Positions 7,759 to 16,465 of a stretch of DNA of 48,353 nucleotides are shown piece by piece. The stretch is taken from positions 1 through 48,353 of the forward strand of contig CANRDI010000015.1 of assembly GCA_947629335.1 (NCBI GenBank). Direction: 5' to 3'. Positions within the stretch are counted from its first letter, which is position 1. The number at the start of each line of letters is the position of its first letter. Under the pieces are notes generated by a model. That model worked only from the letters and a program-made list of their open reading frames with translations, was not told where the DNA came from and searched no databases. This stretch comes from an uncultured Clostridia bacterium (GTDB lineage: Bacteria; Bacillota; Clostridia; Oscillospirales; Ruminococcaceae). The translations under genes and the position numbers were made by a program.

Positions 7759-9708
7759 TTAATCTTTGTATGTTTTGAGAGTCATCGGCGTAAAAGCTTT
7801 TCCGTTTCCGTCATAGAAACGGCTGAATACCTCGTAAAATTCCAGCCTCAAGACCTGAATTCCCGAAAGCAGACCCTCTATTCCCATAACGAGAATATTG
7901 CCTATAATATAAGTGATCACCGTTGCGAATGTTACGGGGGCGTCGGGATCTGCCGTTCCCGCAAGCTGAGATACTACGAGCATAAAGCCCGCGTGTGAAA
8001 GAACAAACCCGCCTATTCTGAGATAGCTCATGGTGTTCGACAAAAATGTTATCGCGCCCTCTAAAACGTCTATAAAAGCCTCTGCAACGCTGAACTCGGC
8101 TTTTCTCTTTTCAATAAGCGCCGACAGCGGAGCTTTCAAAAATATAAGGACTGCGGGAATTCCGATAAGGCAGATAACATAAGGCGCGCTGAAAATTTTC
8201 ATTCCGAACAGGAAAGTTCCTGCCGCTCCAAACAAAAGCGCAGCATAAACCAATGCGCCCGAAACGCCGTTTACCGAAAACAACGCCTCGCCGTATTTTT
8301 TCGCGCGGAAATTCTTTGAGATGTTGAATATTATCGAAATCAGTATCAGTACTGCTCCGATCATAAGCGCGAATATAAGTACGACCATTGCCGCTTGGAA
8401 TATGTTTTCGGGATGTTCGGGTATCCCGAAAGCGCTGAATAGCTTGCAAACTCCGTTCCAGATATTTTCGCGGTGGTAAATGGGTTTTATTATTGTTTCA
8501 ATGCCGAAAACCGACCCGTAAACGCACCCGAAAAGCGCCGAGAAAACTCCGAGCCTTGTCATTATCGGCGGGAGCGGATTTTTCGTCACTTTTGTCAGAA
8601 CAATCCCCAAAAGCGATAAAACTATTCCTTGTCCTACGTCGCCGAACATTATCCCGAACATAAGCATATAGGTAAATGCGACATAAGGCGTCGGGTCAAA
8701 ACCGCTGTAGTTCGGAAGTCCGTACATTTTTATGAACATCTCAAACGGGCGCGTTATTATATTGTTTTTGAGCTTTACGGGCACTCCGTCCGAAGCGTTT
8801 TTTCGCTCAATAGGTATCGCGTCGCACATAACGTCCGCTCTTTCGAGAAGCTCCGAGAGCCTTTTGCTTTCCGCAGTCGGCGCGTATCCCGAAAACGAAA
8901 ATCTTCCTCCGGAAACTATCGCCCTTTGTCTCAGCTCAAAACATTCGCTCTTGAAATTGAGTTTGTATAAAACCTCCGACAACTCGCCGCGTATCTTTTC
9001 CGTAAAGTACGAAAGTTCTTCTTCGGTCTTTATTTTTGCGGCTTCTTCTTCGGCTATTATTTCTGCAAGTTTTTTGTCGGCATTTTCAGCGTTGTCTTCA
9101 AGATAGTCCGGAAGTCTTGTTCGTTCAAAGCCGAGGGCGTTCATTATCTCGTCGGCAAATTCCGCAAGATTTTTCGGAACAACATATATCCCGTATACAT
9201 ATTCGCTGCTTCTCTCAAAGGCTCTGAACACAAAACATTTTTTCACATAATATCCGAGCTTTTCCTCGTTTTCCGCAGGAAGCCTTCCTATGCGCGTTTT
9301 TACATACTTCATTGAGAAAAGGTCTTTAAACGAAACGTCAAGCCCCATCAGATGTTTTACATAAGCGTCCGTCCGTCGGTGTTCTTCGAGATCGGCGTTT
9401 GTTTTTTCCAGTTTGTCCGAAAGCTCTTTAAACCGCGAACTTATGTCGTTATAATATTCTTCAAACTGTTCGGGCGTATCGAGCGCAACCTCGTCTGTAT
9501 CGCATATTTTGGCGGTTATACCGAGATTTGCCGCAATGTCGTTTATTTTTGAAAGCATATCACGATAGGGATTTTGCTCATTAGGGCTGTGGGCTTTTCC
9601 GTGGGCGGAGAACTGAAAAACTCCGCTTTCACACAGAGCCGCCAAAGCCGCGTCAAGTTTATTTTCATCTCCCTCGACCGACCACAGCGACATTTTTTCT
9701 ATCGCCAT
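7759..9708 (-). CDS. ntpI: V-type ATPase subunit I (membrane stator, a-like)
   Basis: The 649-residue protein has a cytoplasmic N-terminal half with coiled-coil stretches (about 80-260) and a membrane C-terminal half. Diagnostic segments are FTYMLMFGIMFGDVGQG, and SYLRIGGFVLSHAGF, which contains the arginine that faces the ring carboxylate. It forms the ion half-channels beside the K ring. It begins 12 bp after ntpC, with GGTGG as ribosome site. Confidence 0.95.
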   Translation of the reverse strand: MAIEKMSLWSVEGDENKLDAALAALCESGVFQFSAHGKAHSPNEQNPYRDMLSKINDIAANLGITAKICDTDEVALDTPEQFEEYYNDISSRFKELSDKLEKTNADLEEHRRTDAYVKHLMGLDVSFKDLFSMKYVKTRIGRLPAENEEKLGYYVKKCFVFRAFERSSEYVYGIYVVPKNLAEFADEIMNALGFERTRLPDYLEDNAENADKKLAEIIAEEEAAKIKTEEELSYFTEKIRGELSEVLYKLNFKSECFELRQRAIVSGGRFSFSGYAPTAESKRLSELLERADVMCDAIPIERKNASDGVPVKLKNNIITRPFEMFIKMYGLPNYSGFDPTPYVAFTYMLMFGIMFGDVGQGIVLSLLGIVLTKVTKNPLPPIMTRLGVFSALFGCVYGSVFGIETIIKPIYHRENIWNGVCKLFSAFGIPEHPENIFQAAMVVLIFALMIGAVLILISIIFNISKNFRAKKYGEALFSVNGVSGALVYAALLFGAAGTFLFGMKIFSAPYVICLIGIPAVLIFLKAPLSALIEKRKAEFSVAEAFIDVLEGAITFLSNTMSYLRIGGFVLSHAGFMLVVSQLAGTADPDAPVTFATVITYIIGNILVMGIEGLLSGIQVLRLEFYEVFSRFYDGNGKAFTPMTLKTYKD

Positions 9709-9720
9709 TTTTTCACCACC

Positions 9721-10755
9721 TTATATTACAAGCATTTTTAGTATCTCCGTTCCGCTAAGTCCGTATCTTACTCCCTCTATAAGCGTCCTGATATTTTTCA
9801 TCTCTATCAAAAGACACTGCGTAAGTGCGAAGTAAACTACCGCGGGACTTTGCGAAAGGCGGAGTTTTTTTTCGAGTTCTCTCTGACTTATCGAGTCTGT
9901 CAGAAGCTCTATGGTTTCGGGATTTGTTCCGTAAAATCCTTTTTTTTCAAGATAAAGCGCGATTTTCTCTACGCTTTTTTCTTTTGCAAGTTCCTCGGTT
10001 TCTTCCGCTGAGAGCCTGTATTTAAACGGAATAAGCGACGCTCGGTTTTCGCCCGAAGTCATACCCGAAAACTGAGCCTTACGATAGATAAAAACAACGT
10101 TTTCCATATCAATCGTTCTTAGTACGGCGGTTTTAAATTCTTTTTTCTCGCGCCCGTGAAACTCGTTTTCTATGAGTTTCAGAAGGTTCAGATAATACTC
10201 TGCATACAGCTCGCTTTCAAATTCAGGTATGCTCAGTTCTCCGGTAGCCGCCGCCTCGGAAAGCATTTTCTTGATCTTTTTTCCTGAGCAATACGGGGTT
10301 TTCCTCAATATCTCCGCGGCGGTTTTTATGTTTTCGGCGCTCGCTATCGCGGGAAGATCGAAATATGAATGTTCTGCGATAAACTGCGGAAGCGCCGCTA
10401 TATAATAGTCGGAGCTTTTGGAGATAACGGCGCTGACCGCCGCTATCATCTGCTCTATTTCAACTCTCGCAACTATAAACTTGAAATAACTGCGGCAGTT
10501 GCTGTAATCAAAGATATGAAAGCTCTCGAAAACATCATAAACCGCGCGTTTTAGAAGTTCTTCGAGCCTCCCTCTGTGGATCGTTCTCGAATTTACGTCC
10601 GACAGAGCTTTTTCATAGCGCGGAGTTTGTCTCAGATACTCGCATACATCCGAAACGGATTTCATAGAAGCGAGCCGCGCATAATCTTCGCGCGTAAGCC
10701 TTCGCCCGTAGACCGCGCGGCTTTTCGCAAGCACCGCATTTGCAGAAAACGACAT
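9721..10755 (-). CDS. ntpC: V-type ATPase subunit C (ring-shaft adaptor)
   Basis: The 344-residue, all-helical protein matches the bacterial/archaeal subunit C (AC39 family). It has an N-terminal AKSRAVYGRRLTREDYARL segment, MIAAVSAVISKSSDYY in the middle, and a C-terminal ALTQCLLIEMKNIRTLIEGVR. It is the socket between the membrane ring and subunits D/F. The start lies one base after the stop of the preceding stalk gene (TAA-A-ATG), so translation is probably coupled. Confidence 0.92.
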   Translation of the reverse strand: MSFSANAVLAKSRAVYGRRLTREDYARLASMKSVSDVCEYLRQTPRYEKALSDVNSRTIHRGRLEELLKRAVYDVFESFHIFDYSNCRSYFKFIVARVEIEQMIAAVSAVISKSSDYYIAALPQFIAEHSYFDLPAIASAENIKTAAEILRKTPYCSGKKIKKMLSEAAATGELSIPEFESELYAEYYLNLLKLIENEFHGREKKEFKTAVLRTIDMENVVFIYRKAQFSGMTSGENRASLIPFKYRLSAEETEELAKEKSVEKIALYLEKKGFYGTNPETIELLTDSISQRELEKKLRLSQSPAVVYFALTQCLLIEMKNIRTLIEGVRYGLSGTEILKMLVI

Positions 10756-10756
10756 T

Positions 10757-11065
10757 TTACCCCTCCGTTATGCGCGAAATTATCTCCGACTTCCATTGCG
10801 CCCGGTTTTTGTCAAAAATGTCCGAAAGTTCTTTACAGCGGCGCGATCTTTCCTTTTCTGCGCCCGACAGCTTTTCGGAGAGGATCTTTTCCTGTTCTCC
10901 GCGGAGCTTTACAGCTTTTTGGCGCTCATTTTCGACCTTTTCCGCACGGAGTTTTACTTCGGCGTTTCCTTCTTCGGCGGAGCGCTTTAGAGCGGTCTCG
11001 ATCTCCGCTTCGGCGCGCGCAGCCGCATTTTTATCAAGCGCTATGATTTCGTTTAAAATATTCAT
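10757..11065 (-). CDS. ntpF: V-type ATPase subunit G/H (peripheral stalk coiled coil)
   Basis: This first gene of the operon encodes 102 residues that are nearly all charged helix (alternating Ala, Glu, Lys and Arg), with no globular domain. Position and composition identify it as the G/H partner of subunit E, called NtpF in Enterococcus. Identification rests on context more than on sequence, since such coiled coils diverge fast. The ribosome site GAGGT lies upstream. Confidence 0.75.
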   Translation of the reverse strand: MNILNEIIALDKNAAARAEAEIETALKRSAEEGNAEVKLRAEKVENERQKAVKLRGEQEKILSEKLSGAEKERSRRCKELSDIFDKNRAQWKSEIISRITEG

Positions 11066-11134
11066 TTTCCGACCTCGGTTTTCGTTCGGTATTAAAAAAG
11101 CATTAAAACAAAAATAATGCTTACTGCTTATTTA

Positions 11135-11163
11135 ATAATATAACAAATTATCCCTCTCGTCAA
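11135..11163 (-). promoter_or_regulatory. Promoter of the V-ATPase operon
   Basis: On the minus strand TTGACG (11163-11158) and TATTAT (11140-11135) are 17 bp apart. Transcription would start near 11128, about 60 nt before the first stalk gene. The rest of 11066-11411 holds this promoter, a copy of the 21-bp dispersed repeat (11212-11232) and the divergent flotillin promoter; I see no gene there. Confidence 0.7.
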
Positions 11164-11211
11164 TAGGTATTTTAAATTTTCTCAAAAATTTCAAACTGTA
11201 TATAGAAAGTT

Positions 11212-11232
11212 AAAACTCAGACTGTTGAGAAA
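11212..11232 (-). repeat. 21-bp dispersed repeat, copy 1
   Basis: Read on the minus strand this is TTTCTCAACAGTCTGAGTTTT. Closely matching copies lie at 21927-21947 and 22446-22466 on the plus strand, with a partial one at 35756-35770. Each has the small inverted pair CTCA/TGAG and is intergenic. Confidence 0.65.
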
Positions 11233-11322
11233 TCCACGGTTTGCACGCGTTATCGACAGCCTGAAAAAATTGTCTTTTTTACAGCCTGTCTTTATATTTT
11301 CCGACAAAATTTTACCGTCCTA

Positions 11323-11352
11323 TTGACAAGAGGCTTGTGTATATTGTATAAT
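11323..11352 (+). promoter_or_regulatory. Promoter of the flotillin gene
   Basis: TTGACA (11323-11328) and TATAAT (11347-11352) are 18 bp apart, about 55 bp upstream of the flotillin start. Confidence 0.8.
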
Positions 11353-11411
11353 ATAATCAGCGCATAAATGGTTGAAAATTGATTTGCGCAATGTTTGAAA
11401 GGAGTATTTTT

Positions 11412-12932
11412 ATGCCCGAAAATTTATTTGTCCCTATTACAATAGCCGTCGTTATAGCGGTCATTGTCATAATTATGTTTGCGGCAGGCTATCGCAAAGC
11501 GCCGCCCGATAAAGCGTTTATCATAAGCGGTCTTAGAAGAAAAGCAAAGGTCGTTATCGGAAAAGCGGCGGTAAAACTGCCGTTTTTTGAGAGATGCGAC
11601 GTGCTGGAGCTTGCGCTTATGTCGGTCGATGTAAAGACAGCGCAGGCTGTTCCCACCGCCGATTATATCAACATTATGATAGACGCGGTGGTAAACGTCA
11701 AGATTTCTCCTTCCGAAGAAACCATTGAAAAAGCACAGCAGAACTTTTTGAACAAAAATGTTCAGTACATAACGAGCGTAGCAAGAGAAGTACTCGAAGG
11801 AAATATGCGTGAGATAGTCGGACAGATGCGGCTTGAGGAAATGATTTCAAACCGACAGGCTTTTGCGGATAAAGTGCGGCAGAACGCCGACCCCGACTTG
11901 AAGGCTATGGGTCTGGAGATTGTTTCGTTCAACGTCCAGAATTTCGTTGACGACAACGGCGTTATAAACGATATGGGTATCGACAACACTATGCAGATAC
12001 GCAAAAAAGCGGCGATATCCAAGGCAGAAGCAGAGCGCGACATTCGCATAGCGCAAGCTGAAGCCAACCGCAAGGCAAACGACGCAAAGGTGGACAGCGA
12101 AACGGCTATCGCCGTGCGCCAGAACGAGCTTGAAATAAAGCAGTCAGAGCTTAAACGCGCCGCCGACATCAAACAGGCGGAAGCAGACGCGGCGTATAAA
12201 ATTCAGGAGGAAGAACAGCGCAAGACTATTGAGATAACAACCGCCAATGCAAACCTTGCGCGTCAGGAAAAAGAAGTTGAGATAAAGGCTAAAGAAGCCG
12301 AAATCAAAGAGCGCGCGCTCGAAGCGGAAGTCAAAAAGACCGCAGAAGCGCAGAAATATGCCGCACAGCAAAAGGCTGACGCAGAGTTGTACACAATTTC
12401 CAAAAATGCCGACGCGAAAAAGTATGAGGACATCAGAAACGCCGAAGCGGAGCTTGAAATAAAGAAAAACGAAGCGGCGGCAATTTTAGTGACGGCTGAA
12501 AACGAGGCGGCTGCTGCAAAGGCAAGGGCAGAAGCTGCACGCTATGCCGCAGAGCAGGAAGCCGAGGGTATCCGCGCAAAGGGCCTGGCAGAAGCTGAAG
12601 CCGTCAGGGCAAAGGCTCTCGCAGAAGCGGAGGGTCTTGACAAAAAGGCTGAAGCAATGCGAAAAATGGAAGAAGCGGCAGTCTTGCAGATGTATTTCGA
12701 GCAGATGCCCGCGATTGCACAGGCGATAGCAAAGCCGCTTGAAAATATCGACAAGATAACGATGTACGGCGACGGAAACACCGCGAAGCTCGTCAAGGAC
12801 ATCACAGAAGCCACAACGCAGGCTTCTTCGGGACTGCTTGACGGCTTGGGAATTGACATAAAGGATATGCTGAACTCGTTTGTCGAAAAGAAAGTGCGCT
12901 CGGACAGCGAAAAGCCGAAGCAGAATGTGTAA
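11412..12932 (+). CDS. Flotillin-family (SPFH) membrane scaffold protein
   Basis: The 506-residue protein has one N-terminal membrane segment (about 5-27), an SPFH/band-7 domain (about 30-200, with YRKAPPDKAFIISG and a VREVLEGNMREIVGQM-like segment) and a long Ala/Glu/Lys-rich coiled coil (about 200-430), then a C-terminal tail ending in a KDMLNSFVEKK helix. This is the architecture of FloT/YuaG, which organises functional membrane microdomains. The start at 11412 follows AAAGGAG by 6 nt; an earlier ATG at 11379 has no ribosome site. It is followed 20 bp later by a small unknown gene, probably in the same transcript. Confidence 0.92.
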   Translation: MPENLFVPITIAVVIAVIVIIMFAAGYRKAPPDKAFIISGLRRKAKVVIGKAAVKLPFFERCDVLELALMSVDVKTAQAVPTADYINIMIDAVVNVKISPSEETIEKAQQNFLNKNVQYITSVAREVLEGNMREIVGQMRLEEMISNRQAFADKVRQNADPDLKAMGLEIVSFNVQNFVDDNGVINDMGIDNTMQIRKKAAISKAEAERDIRIAQAEANRKANDAKVDSETAIAVRQNELEIKQSELKRAADIKQAEADAAYKIQEEEQRKTIEITTANANLARQEKEVEIKAKEAEIKERALEAEVKKTAEAQKYAAQQKADAELYTISKNADAKKYEDIRNAEAELEIKKNEAAAILVTAENEAAAAKARAEAARYAAEQEAEGIRAKGLAEAEAVRAKALAEAEGLDKKAEAMRKMEEAAVLQMYFEQMPAIAQAIAKPLENIDKITMYGDGNTAKLVKDITEATTQASSGLLDGLGIDIKDMLNSFVEKKVRSDSEKPKQNV

Positions 12933-12952
12933 GTTTATGAGGAGAACGAAAA

Positions 12953-13186
12953 ATGTTGATTTTTTCTCAGAACAAAAGGCAGATAACTGAATGTAAAACT
13001 ATTTCGGTCACGAAAAATATCGGCGGCAAAAAAGAAGAAAAGTTTGTCATTGTAGGCTCGTCGGGAGCAACCGATTTTGTCGGAAGCAACATACTCGCTT
13101 CATTCCCCGATGAAAAAACGGCTCTTGACGCTCTTGAAAAGGCATTTACGGCATTTGAAAACGGCGCGAAATCCTACAGATTTTAA
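12953..13186 (+). CDS. Small unknown protein downstream of flotillin
   Basis: The protein has 77 residues, no membrane segment and no cysteine pair motif. It opens with MLIFSQNKRQIT and a predicted strand-rich half, followed by an acidic helix (FPDEKTALDALEKAFTAFENG). The pattern of short strands followed by EKA-LE-AFxA resembles small Firmicutes proteins of unknown function with the MIVSQDK-type opening, a resemblance I cannot verify. GGAGAACG gives a ribosome site at the right distance. Co-transcription with the flotillin gene is likely. I do not know its function. Confidence 0.6.
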   Translation: MLIFSQNKRQITECKTISVTKNIGGKKEEKFVIVGSSGATDFVGSNILASFPDEKTALDALEKAFTAFENGAKSYRF

Positions 13187-13193
13187 GGCAGCT

Positions 13194-13283
13194 GGGGGAA
13201 AACTTTTGAAAAAGTTTTCCCCCAAACCCCTTTTCAAAACTTTTATGTAACGTGCTGTAGTGGAAAATGTTTCCGTTTTCCGA
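13194..13283. repeat. Dispersed hairpin repeat, copy 2
   Basis: This is a near-identical copy of the element at 35-126. It has the same GGGGGAAAACTTTT hairpin (13194-13223), the same CCCCTTTTCAAAACTTTT tail and a related GGAAAATGTTTCCGTTTTCC end. It starts 8 nt after the stop of the small gene, so it may double as its terminator. Confidence 0.8.
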
Positions 13284-13454
13284 CCGCACCGCAAGGCTTG
13301 GGGTCGCAGGGCGCACCCGCGCCCCGCACTATTCCCCCTTCCCCTTCGGGGAAGAGGGAAGGGGGATAGGGCGAGTAAACGTTATTTAGAGATAAGAGGT
13401 TAGAGGTAAGAAGTAAGAGGTCAGATTAAAACGTTATTTGCTGAAAATTACGCA
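13284..13454. other. Gene-free stretch with hairpin and purine-rich repeat
   Basis: This segment has a GC-rich part, then a hairpin around 13324-13361 (CCCCCTTCCCC facing GGGAAGGGGG), then a purine-rich repeat at 13388-13424 built from TAAGAGGT/TAGAGGT-like units. The same units recur at 42432-42467, 42663-42698 and, inverted, 42741-42777. No coding frame is evident. Confidence 0.6.
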
Positions 13455-13496
13455 TAAAAAAGCAAGAGGTTAAAGTCCAAAACTTTAACCTCTTGC
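13455..13496 (-). terminator. Terminator of the FapA-like gene
   Basis: A perfect 15-bp stem pairs GCAAGAGGTTAAAGT (13462-13476) with its complement at 13482-13496 across a 5-nt loop. On the minus strand it is followed by TTTTTT, immediately downstream of the FapA-like stop codon. Confidence 0.9.
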
Positions 13497-13503
13497 AGCC
13501 TTT

Positions 13504-14889
13504 TTATCTCAGCGGCACAAAAATTATCTCGCCTTGATTTACGATAGCCTTTACGTTGTTTTCGACATTTTTCACGGCAAGTATACATGAGTTGATCCTC
13601 AGCTTTACTCCGGGATATATCATGCGCTTTGCAGAAACGGAAATATTCTGCGTAAGCTCAAGGTCTTTGTCGATTTCTTCAATACGCGCCTTGTTCCTTT
13701 TTATCTCCTGCTGCATTTTAATGCGGTTTCTGAGAGCGTCGCTCTTCATTGTTTCGCGTTCGGGAGAGAGCTTTCCGACCTTTGAAAGCTCCGTAAGCGT
13801 TGTAAGTATTTTTGAAAGCTGATCGATCTTGTCTTCCATTTCCGTAATGCTTCTTTCAAGACCGTCGCGCTCCTCGCTGAGAATAGCGTTATTTCCGAGA
13901 GTAAGCTCGGTCTTTACATACTTATCCGAGCCGATGACCGACGCTTCAACTCCGTCGAGAGCGGTATACTTTCCGCCCATCATAACGCCCTTTCCCGAAG
14001 CAATTATCTTTTTGCCCGCAAAGACGTTTCCTCCGACAAATGACGCGCTTTCAACATTTCCTTTGCATCTTACGTTTGAGTTCTCGCAAAATCCGAGCTT
14101 TACGTTTCCGCGGCACTCGATGCTGGAATTTATGCTTCCTATTTTGATATTTATATTTCCGTCGGCATAAAGCTCTGCATTATTTACCGAGCCGAAGATA
14201 TTTATATCCTTTTTCGAGGTCACTCTGAAGCCTTCAAAAACGCTTCCTTTTATGGTTACGCTTCCGATAAAATCTATATTTCCGCTCGAAATATCGACGT
14301 CGCCGTTTACCAAAAGCGTTTCATCTACGCAAAACGCACCGTTTCTGAACGCAAGATTTCCGTCTATAGCGGCGATTATCTCCGTACCGTCGTTTATAAG
14401 CGACGTTCCCGCACCCACGTTTACCTTTGCGGGTACGCCTTTTTTCTGTACAACTATTCTGCCCGTAATATCTTTTCCGGGTTTTCCTTCGGTAGGCATT
14501 GAAATGGTAGCTATGGGAGTTCCCGCGGTTATGTTTCTGACAAGTCCGAGATCTTTATAGTCAACGATCCCGTGCTCGTTTTCAATCGGCGCTATGTTCC
14601 GTTCGGGCTTATAGAAATATTTTATCTCGCCGTCGATCCCGTCTTCCGGAGGTTCCCACCTTGCCACGCAGATATTTTCGTCGTAAAGCCTGCGGTCTAC
14701 GACTTTTTCAATAATATCACGCATAACTCCGAAGCAGATGTTTTTCTCTTCAAGAGCCGCCATTATCTTAGATACGGAAATATCCATACCGCCGTTTTCG
14801 GGTCTGGTGAAAGAAACGAAAGCGGTTGTGCGGTTAGCGTCCATAGAAATATCGATTATTGAATGAATTACCAATCTGTCTTCTGCCAT
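13504..14889 (-). CDS. FapA-family (DUF342) protein
   Basis: The 461-residue protein fits the FapA/DUF342 family. It has an N-terminal domain with the GMDISVSKIMAALEE and NICFGVMRDII segments, then the family hallmark GKPGKDITGRIV, then a right-handed beta-helix of short strands (about 165-315, many GNVxxx repeats such as LLVNGDVDISSGNIDFIG), and a C-terminal coiled coil (about 325-400) before a final strand domain. Family members are implicated in flagellar assembly or polymer and surface organisation, but no flagellar genes are here, so no specific role can be given. The ribosome site GGGGGGAT precedes ATG at 14889. It is a single-gene unit with its own promoter and terminator. Confidence 0.85.
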   Translation of the reverse strand: MAEDRLVIHSIIDISMDANRTTAFVSFTRPENGGMDISVSKIMAALEEKNICFGVMRDIIEKVVDRRLYDENICVARWEPPEDGIDGEIKYFYKPERNIAPIENEHGIVDYKDLGLVRNITAGTPIATISMPTEGKPGKDITGRIVVQKKGVPAKVNVGAGTSLINDGTEIIAAIDGNLAFRNGAFCVDETLLVNGDVDISSGNIDFIGSVTIKGSVFEGFRVTSKKDINIFGSVNNAELYADGNINIKIGSINSSIECRGNVKLGFCENSNVRCKGNVESASFVGGNVFAGKKIIASGKGVMMGGKYTALDGVEASVIGSDKYVKTELTLGNNAILSEERDGLERSITEMEDKIDQLSKILTTLTELSKVGKLSPERETMKSDALRNRIKMQQEIKRNKARIEEIDKDLELTQNISVSAKRMIYPGVKLRINSCILAVKNVENNVKAIVNQGEIIFVPLR

Positions 14890-14923
14890 ACATATCCCCC
14901 CTGCTTACTATTCTACATATACA

Positions 14924-14951
14924 TTATAACACATATGAAAAAATTTTTCAA
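14924..14951 (-). promoter_or_regulatory. Promoter of the FapA-like gene
   Basis: On the minus strand TTGAAA (14951-14946) and TATAAT (14929-14924) are separated by 16 bp, about 35 bp before the start codon. Confidence 0.65.
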
Positions 14952-15004
14952 CAGTATTTTTGCCGCAACAGCAAATTTTTAGCCTGTCAAGTTTAAATAC
15001 TGCT

Positions 15005-15033
15005 CAAAAATGCCGAAAAAACGAGCCTTCGGC
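15005..15033 (-). terminator. Terminator after metA
   Basis: On the minus strand GCCGAA and TTCGGC (15033-15028 and 15017-15012) form a stem followed by ATTTTT, 4 bp after the metA stop codon. Confidence 0.7.
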
Positions 15034-15037
15034 GTTT

Positions 15038-15955
15038 TCAGACGCTTTTTGAAATATCGAACGGCGTTGTTTGATAAACGAAATAGTTGAGCCAGTTTGT
15101 AAACAAGAGAGTTGAATGCGCTCTCCAGCACAGTTCGGGTTTTTTTGTCGGATCGTTGTCGGGATAATAATGCTTCGGTATCTGCGGTTCAAGTCCCCGT
15201 TCAAGGTCGCGGCGATATTCGCCGTCAAGAGTTTCAGCGTCATATTCGGAGTGACCGGTTATGAAAAAGCGCGAGCCGCTTTCGTTCCCGACCGCATAAA
15301 CGCCCGCCTCGTCAGATACTGCCATAAGTCTGAGATCGGGATTTTTCAGGATATCTTCCGCACGCGTTTCGGTATGGCGGGAATGGGGCGCGTAAAATAC
15401 GCTGTCAAATCCGTGGAAAAGGCGTGATTTCGGCGTAAGGAGCTTATGAAGAAAAACTCCGGAGCATTTTTGAGCGAGCGGGTATTTAGGTATACCGTAG
15501 TGATAGAACAGCGCCGCCTGCGCTCCCCAACAGATATGAAGCGTAGAATGGACGTGAGTTGTCGTCCAGTCCATTATCCTGCAAAGTTCTTCCCAATAAT
15601 CCACTTCTGTAAATTCAAGATTTTCAACGGGCGCTCCTGTAATTATAAATCCGTCGAAATTTCTGTCTTTTATATCGTCAAAAGTTTTATAAAATTCAAG
15701 AAGATGTTCCTGCGGAGTATTTTTATTTTCGTGAGTGGACATACCCACAAGCTCTACCTCGATTTGGAGCGGAGTATTCGACAGACATCTTAATATTTGT
15801 GTTTCGGTCGTGATTTTTGTCGGCATAAGATTTAAAAGTCCTATTTTGAGGGGTCTTATGTCCTGATGAAGAGCGCGGTATTCCGTCATAACAAATATAT
15901 GTTCGTCCTCAAGAACGCTTTGTGCGGGAAGCCCGTCAGCAATTTTTATCGGCAT
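15038..15955 (-). CDS. metA: Homoserine O-acyltransferase MetA, acetyl-CoA type predicted
   Basis: This 305-residue enzyme acylates homoserine at the entry to methionine synthesis. The nucleophile Cys142 ([10 protein letters not shown]), and His235 and Glu237 of FITGHSEYD, are all present, as is the [11 protein letters not shown] opening. Residue 111 is Glu ([11 protein letters not shown]), as in Bacillus cereus MetA, which uses acetyl-CoA; succinyl-CoA enzymes such as that of E. coli have Gly there. An acetyltransferase is therefore predicted. The gene is monocistronic with a consensus promoter and terminator. A GGGTC/GACCC dyad (15985-16005) in its leader could be an operator or hairpin. 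I see no S-box. Confidence 0.95.
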   Translation of the reverse strand: MPIKIADGLPAQSVLEDEHIFVMTEYRALHQDIRPLKIGLLNLMPTKITTETQILRCLSNTPLQIEVELVGMSTHENKNTPQEHLLEFYKTFDDIKDRNFDGFIITGAPVENLEFTEVDYWEELCRIMDWTTTHVHSTLHICWGAQAALFYHYGIPKYPLAQKCSGVFLHKLLTPKSRLFHGFDSVFYAPHSRHTETRAEDILKNPDLRLMAVSDEAGVYAVGNESGSRFFITGHSEYDAETLDGEYRRDLERGLEPQIPKHYYPDNDPTKKPELCWRAHSTLLFTNWLNYFVYQTTPFDISKSV

Positions 15956-15984
15956 TTATATCATTCCTTAAACATAATATCGGC

Positions 15985-16005
15985 GGGTCATTCAGAATAA
16001 GACCC
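15985..16005 (-). promoter_or_regulatory. Dyad in the metA leader
   Basis: GGGTC (15985-15989) and GACCC (16001-16005) form an inverted repeat with an 11-nt spacer containing an imperfect ATTC/GAAT pair. It lies about 12 nt after the predicted transcription start of metA. It may be a repressor site or a short RNA hairpin. Confidence 0.4.
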
Positions 16006-16023
16006 ATATGATTATACGAATAA

Positions 16024-16052
16024 TATTATATAATTTTTTTTTGGATTTGTCA
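16024..16052 (-). promoter_or_regulatory. Promoter of metA
   Basis: On the minus strand TTGACA (16052-16047) and TATAAT (16029-16024) are separated by exactly 17 bp, a full consensus match. Confidence 0.85.
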
Positions 16053-16180
16053 AGTGGTTGAAATGCGGTCGAAAGGGGAATTGTTCGGAATATGAAATGT
16101 CCGGCGCGCTGAACAGCACGTTAATTCCGTACAGCACAGTGACTTTTTGTCCCGAACAGTGAATTTTATAAAAAAAGCAC

Positions 16181-16209
16181 TTGACAAATCAAAGATGATG
16201 TGCTATAAT
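16181..16209 (+). promoter_or_regulatory. Promoter upstream of tRNA-Ser region
   Basis: TTGACA (16181-16186) and TATAAT (16204-16209) are separated by 17 bp. The predicted start is near 16216, about 155 nt before the tRNA. That is long for a tRNA leader and suggests an additional RNA. Confidence 0.85.
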
Positions 16210-16215
16210 AAAACT

Positions 16216-16342
16216 CACAAGTGTTTTTGCTGTAAGTTTAAGTGCGGCTTTCCCGCAGCAGGCGCAGCGGGACAAGCGCGGAAGTGATACAGACGAATGT
16301 CACAAGCGCAGCGTTATTTGCTGTTTGAGGATATAACACTTG
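16216..16342 (+). ncRNA. Candidate structured RNA or leader before tRNA-Ser
   Basis: The first bases of the predicted transcript contain CAAGTGTT (16218-16225), which pairs perfectly with AACACTTG (16335-16342), closing a roughly 110-nt region. Inside are smaller hairpins, including GTGA...TCAC around 16281-16303 and GC-rich elements near 16245-16270. It has no open reading frame of note. It could be an independent small RNA processed from the tRNA transcript, or only a tRNA leader. It lacks the motifs of SRP RNA, tmRNA and RNase P RNA. Confidence 0.35.
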
Positions 16343-16370
16343 CAAATTAAATATTTTCGTATCATCATTC

Positions 16371-16460
16371 GGAGAACTACCCAAGTGGTGAAGGGGCTCC
16401 CCTGCTAAGGGAGTAGGTCGGGTGACCGGCGCGAGGGTTCAACTCCCTCGTTCTCCGCCA
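16371..16460 (+). tRNA. tRNA-Ser (GCT)
   Basis: The 90-nt class II tRNA has acceptor stem GGAGAAC with GTTCTCC, encoded CCA at 16458-16460, anticodon GCT at 16404-16406 in the loop between CTCCC-type stems, a long variable arm (AGTAGGTCGGGTGACCGGC region) and a GGTTCAA T loop. It reads AGC/AGU codons. Confidence 0.95.
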
Positions 16461-16465
16461 GTATG

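Noticed and set aside
13388-13424. Purine-rich repeat as a CRISPR array
   Set aside because: The units are short, irregular and contiguous, with no unique spacers and no cas genes in the window.
16216-16342. SRP (scRNA) gene before tRNA-Ser
   Set aside because: The universal GGAAGGAAGCAGC-type apical motif is absent.
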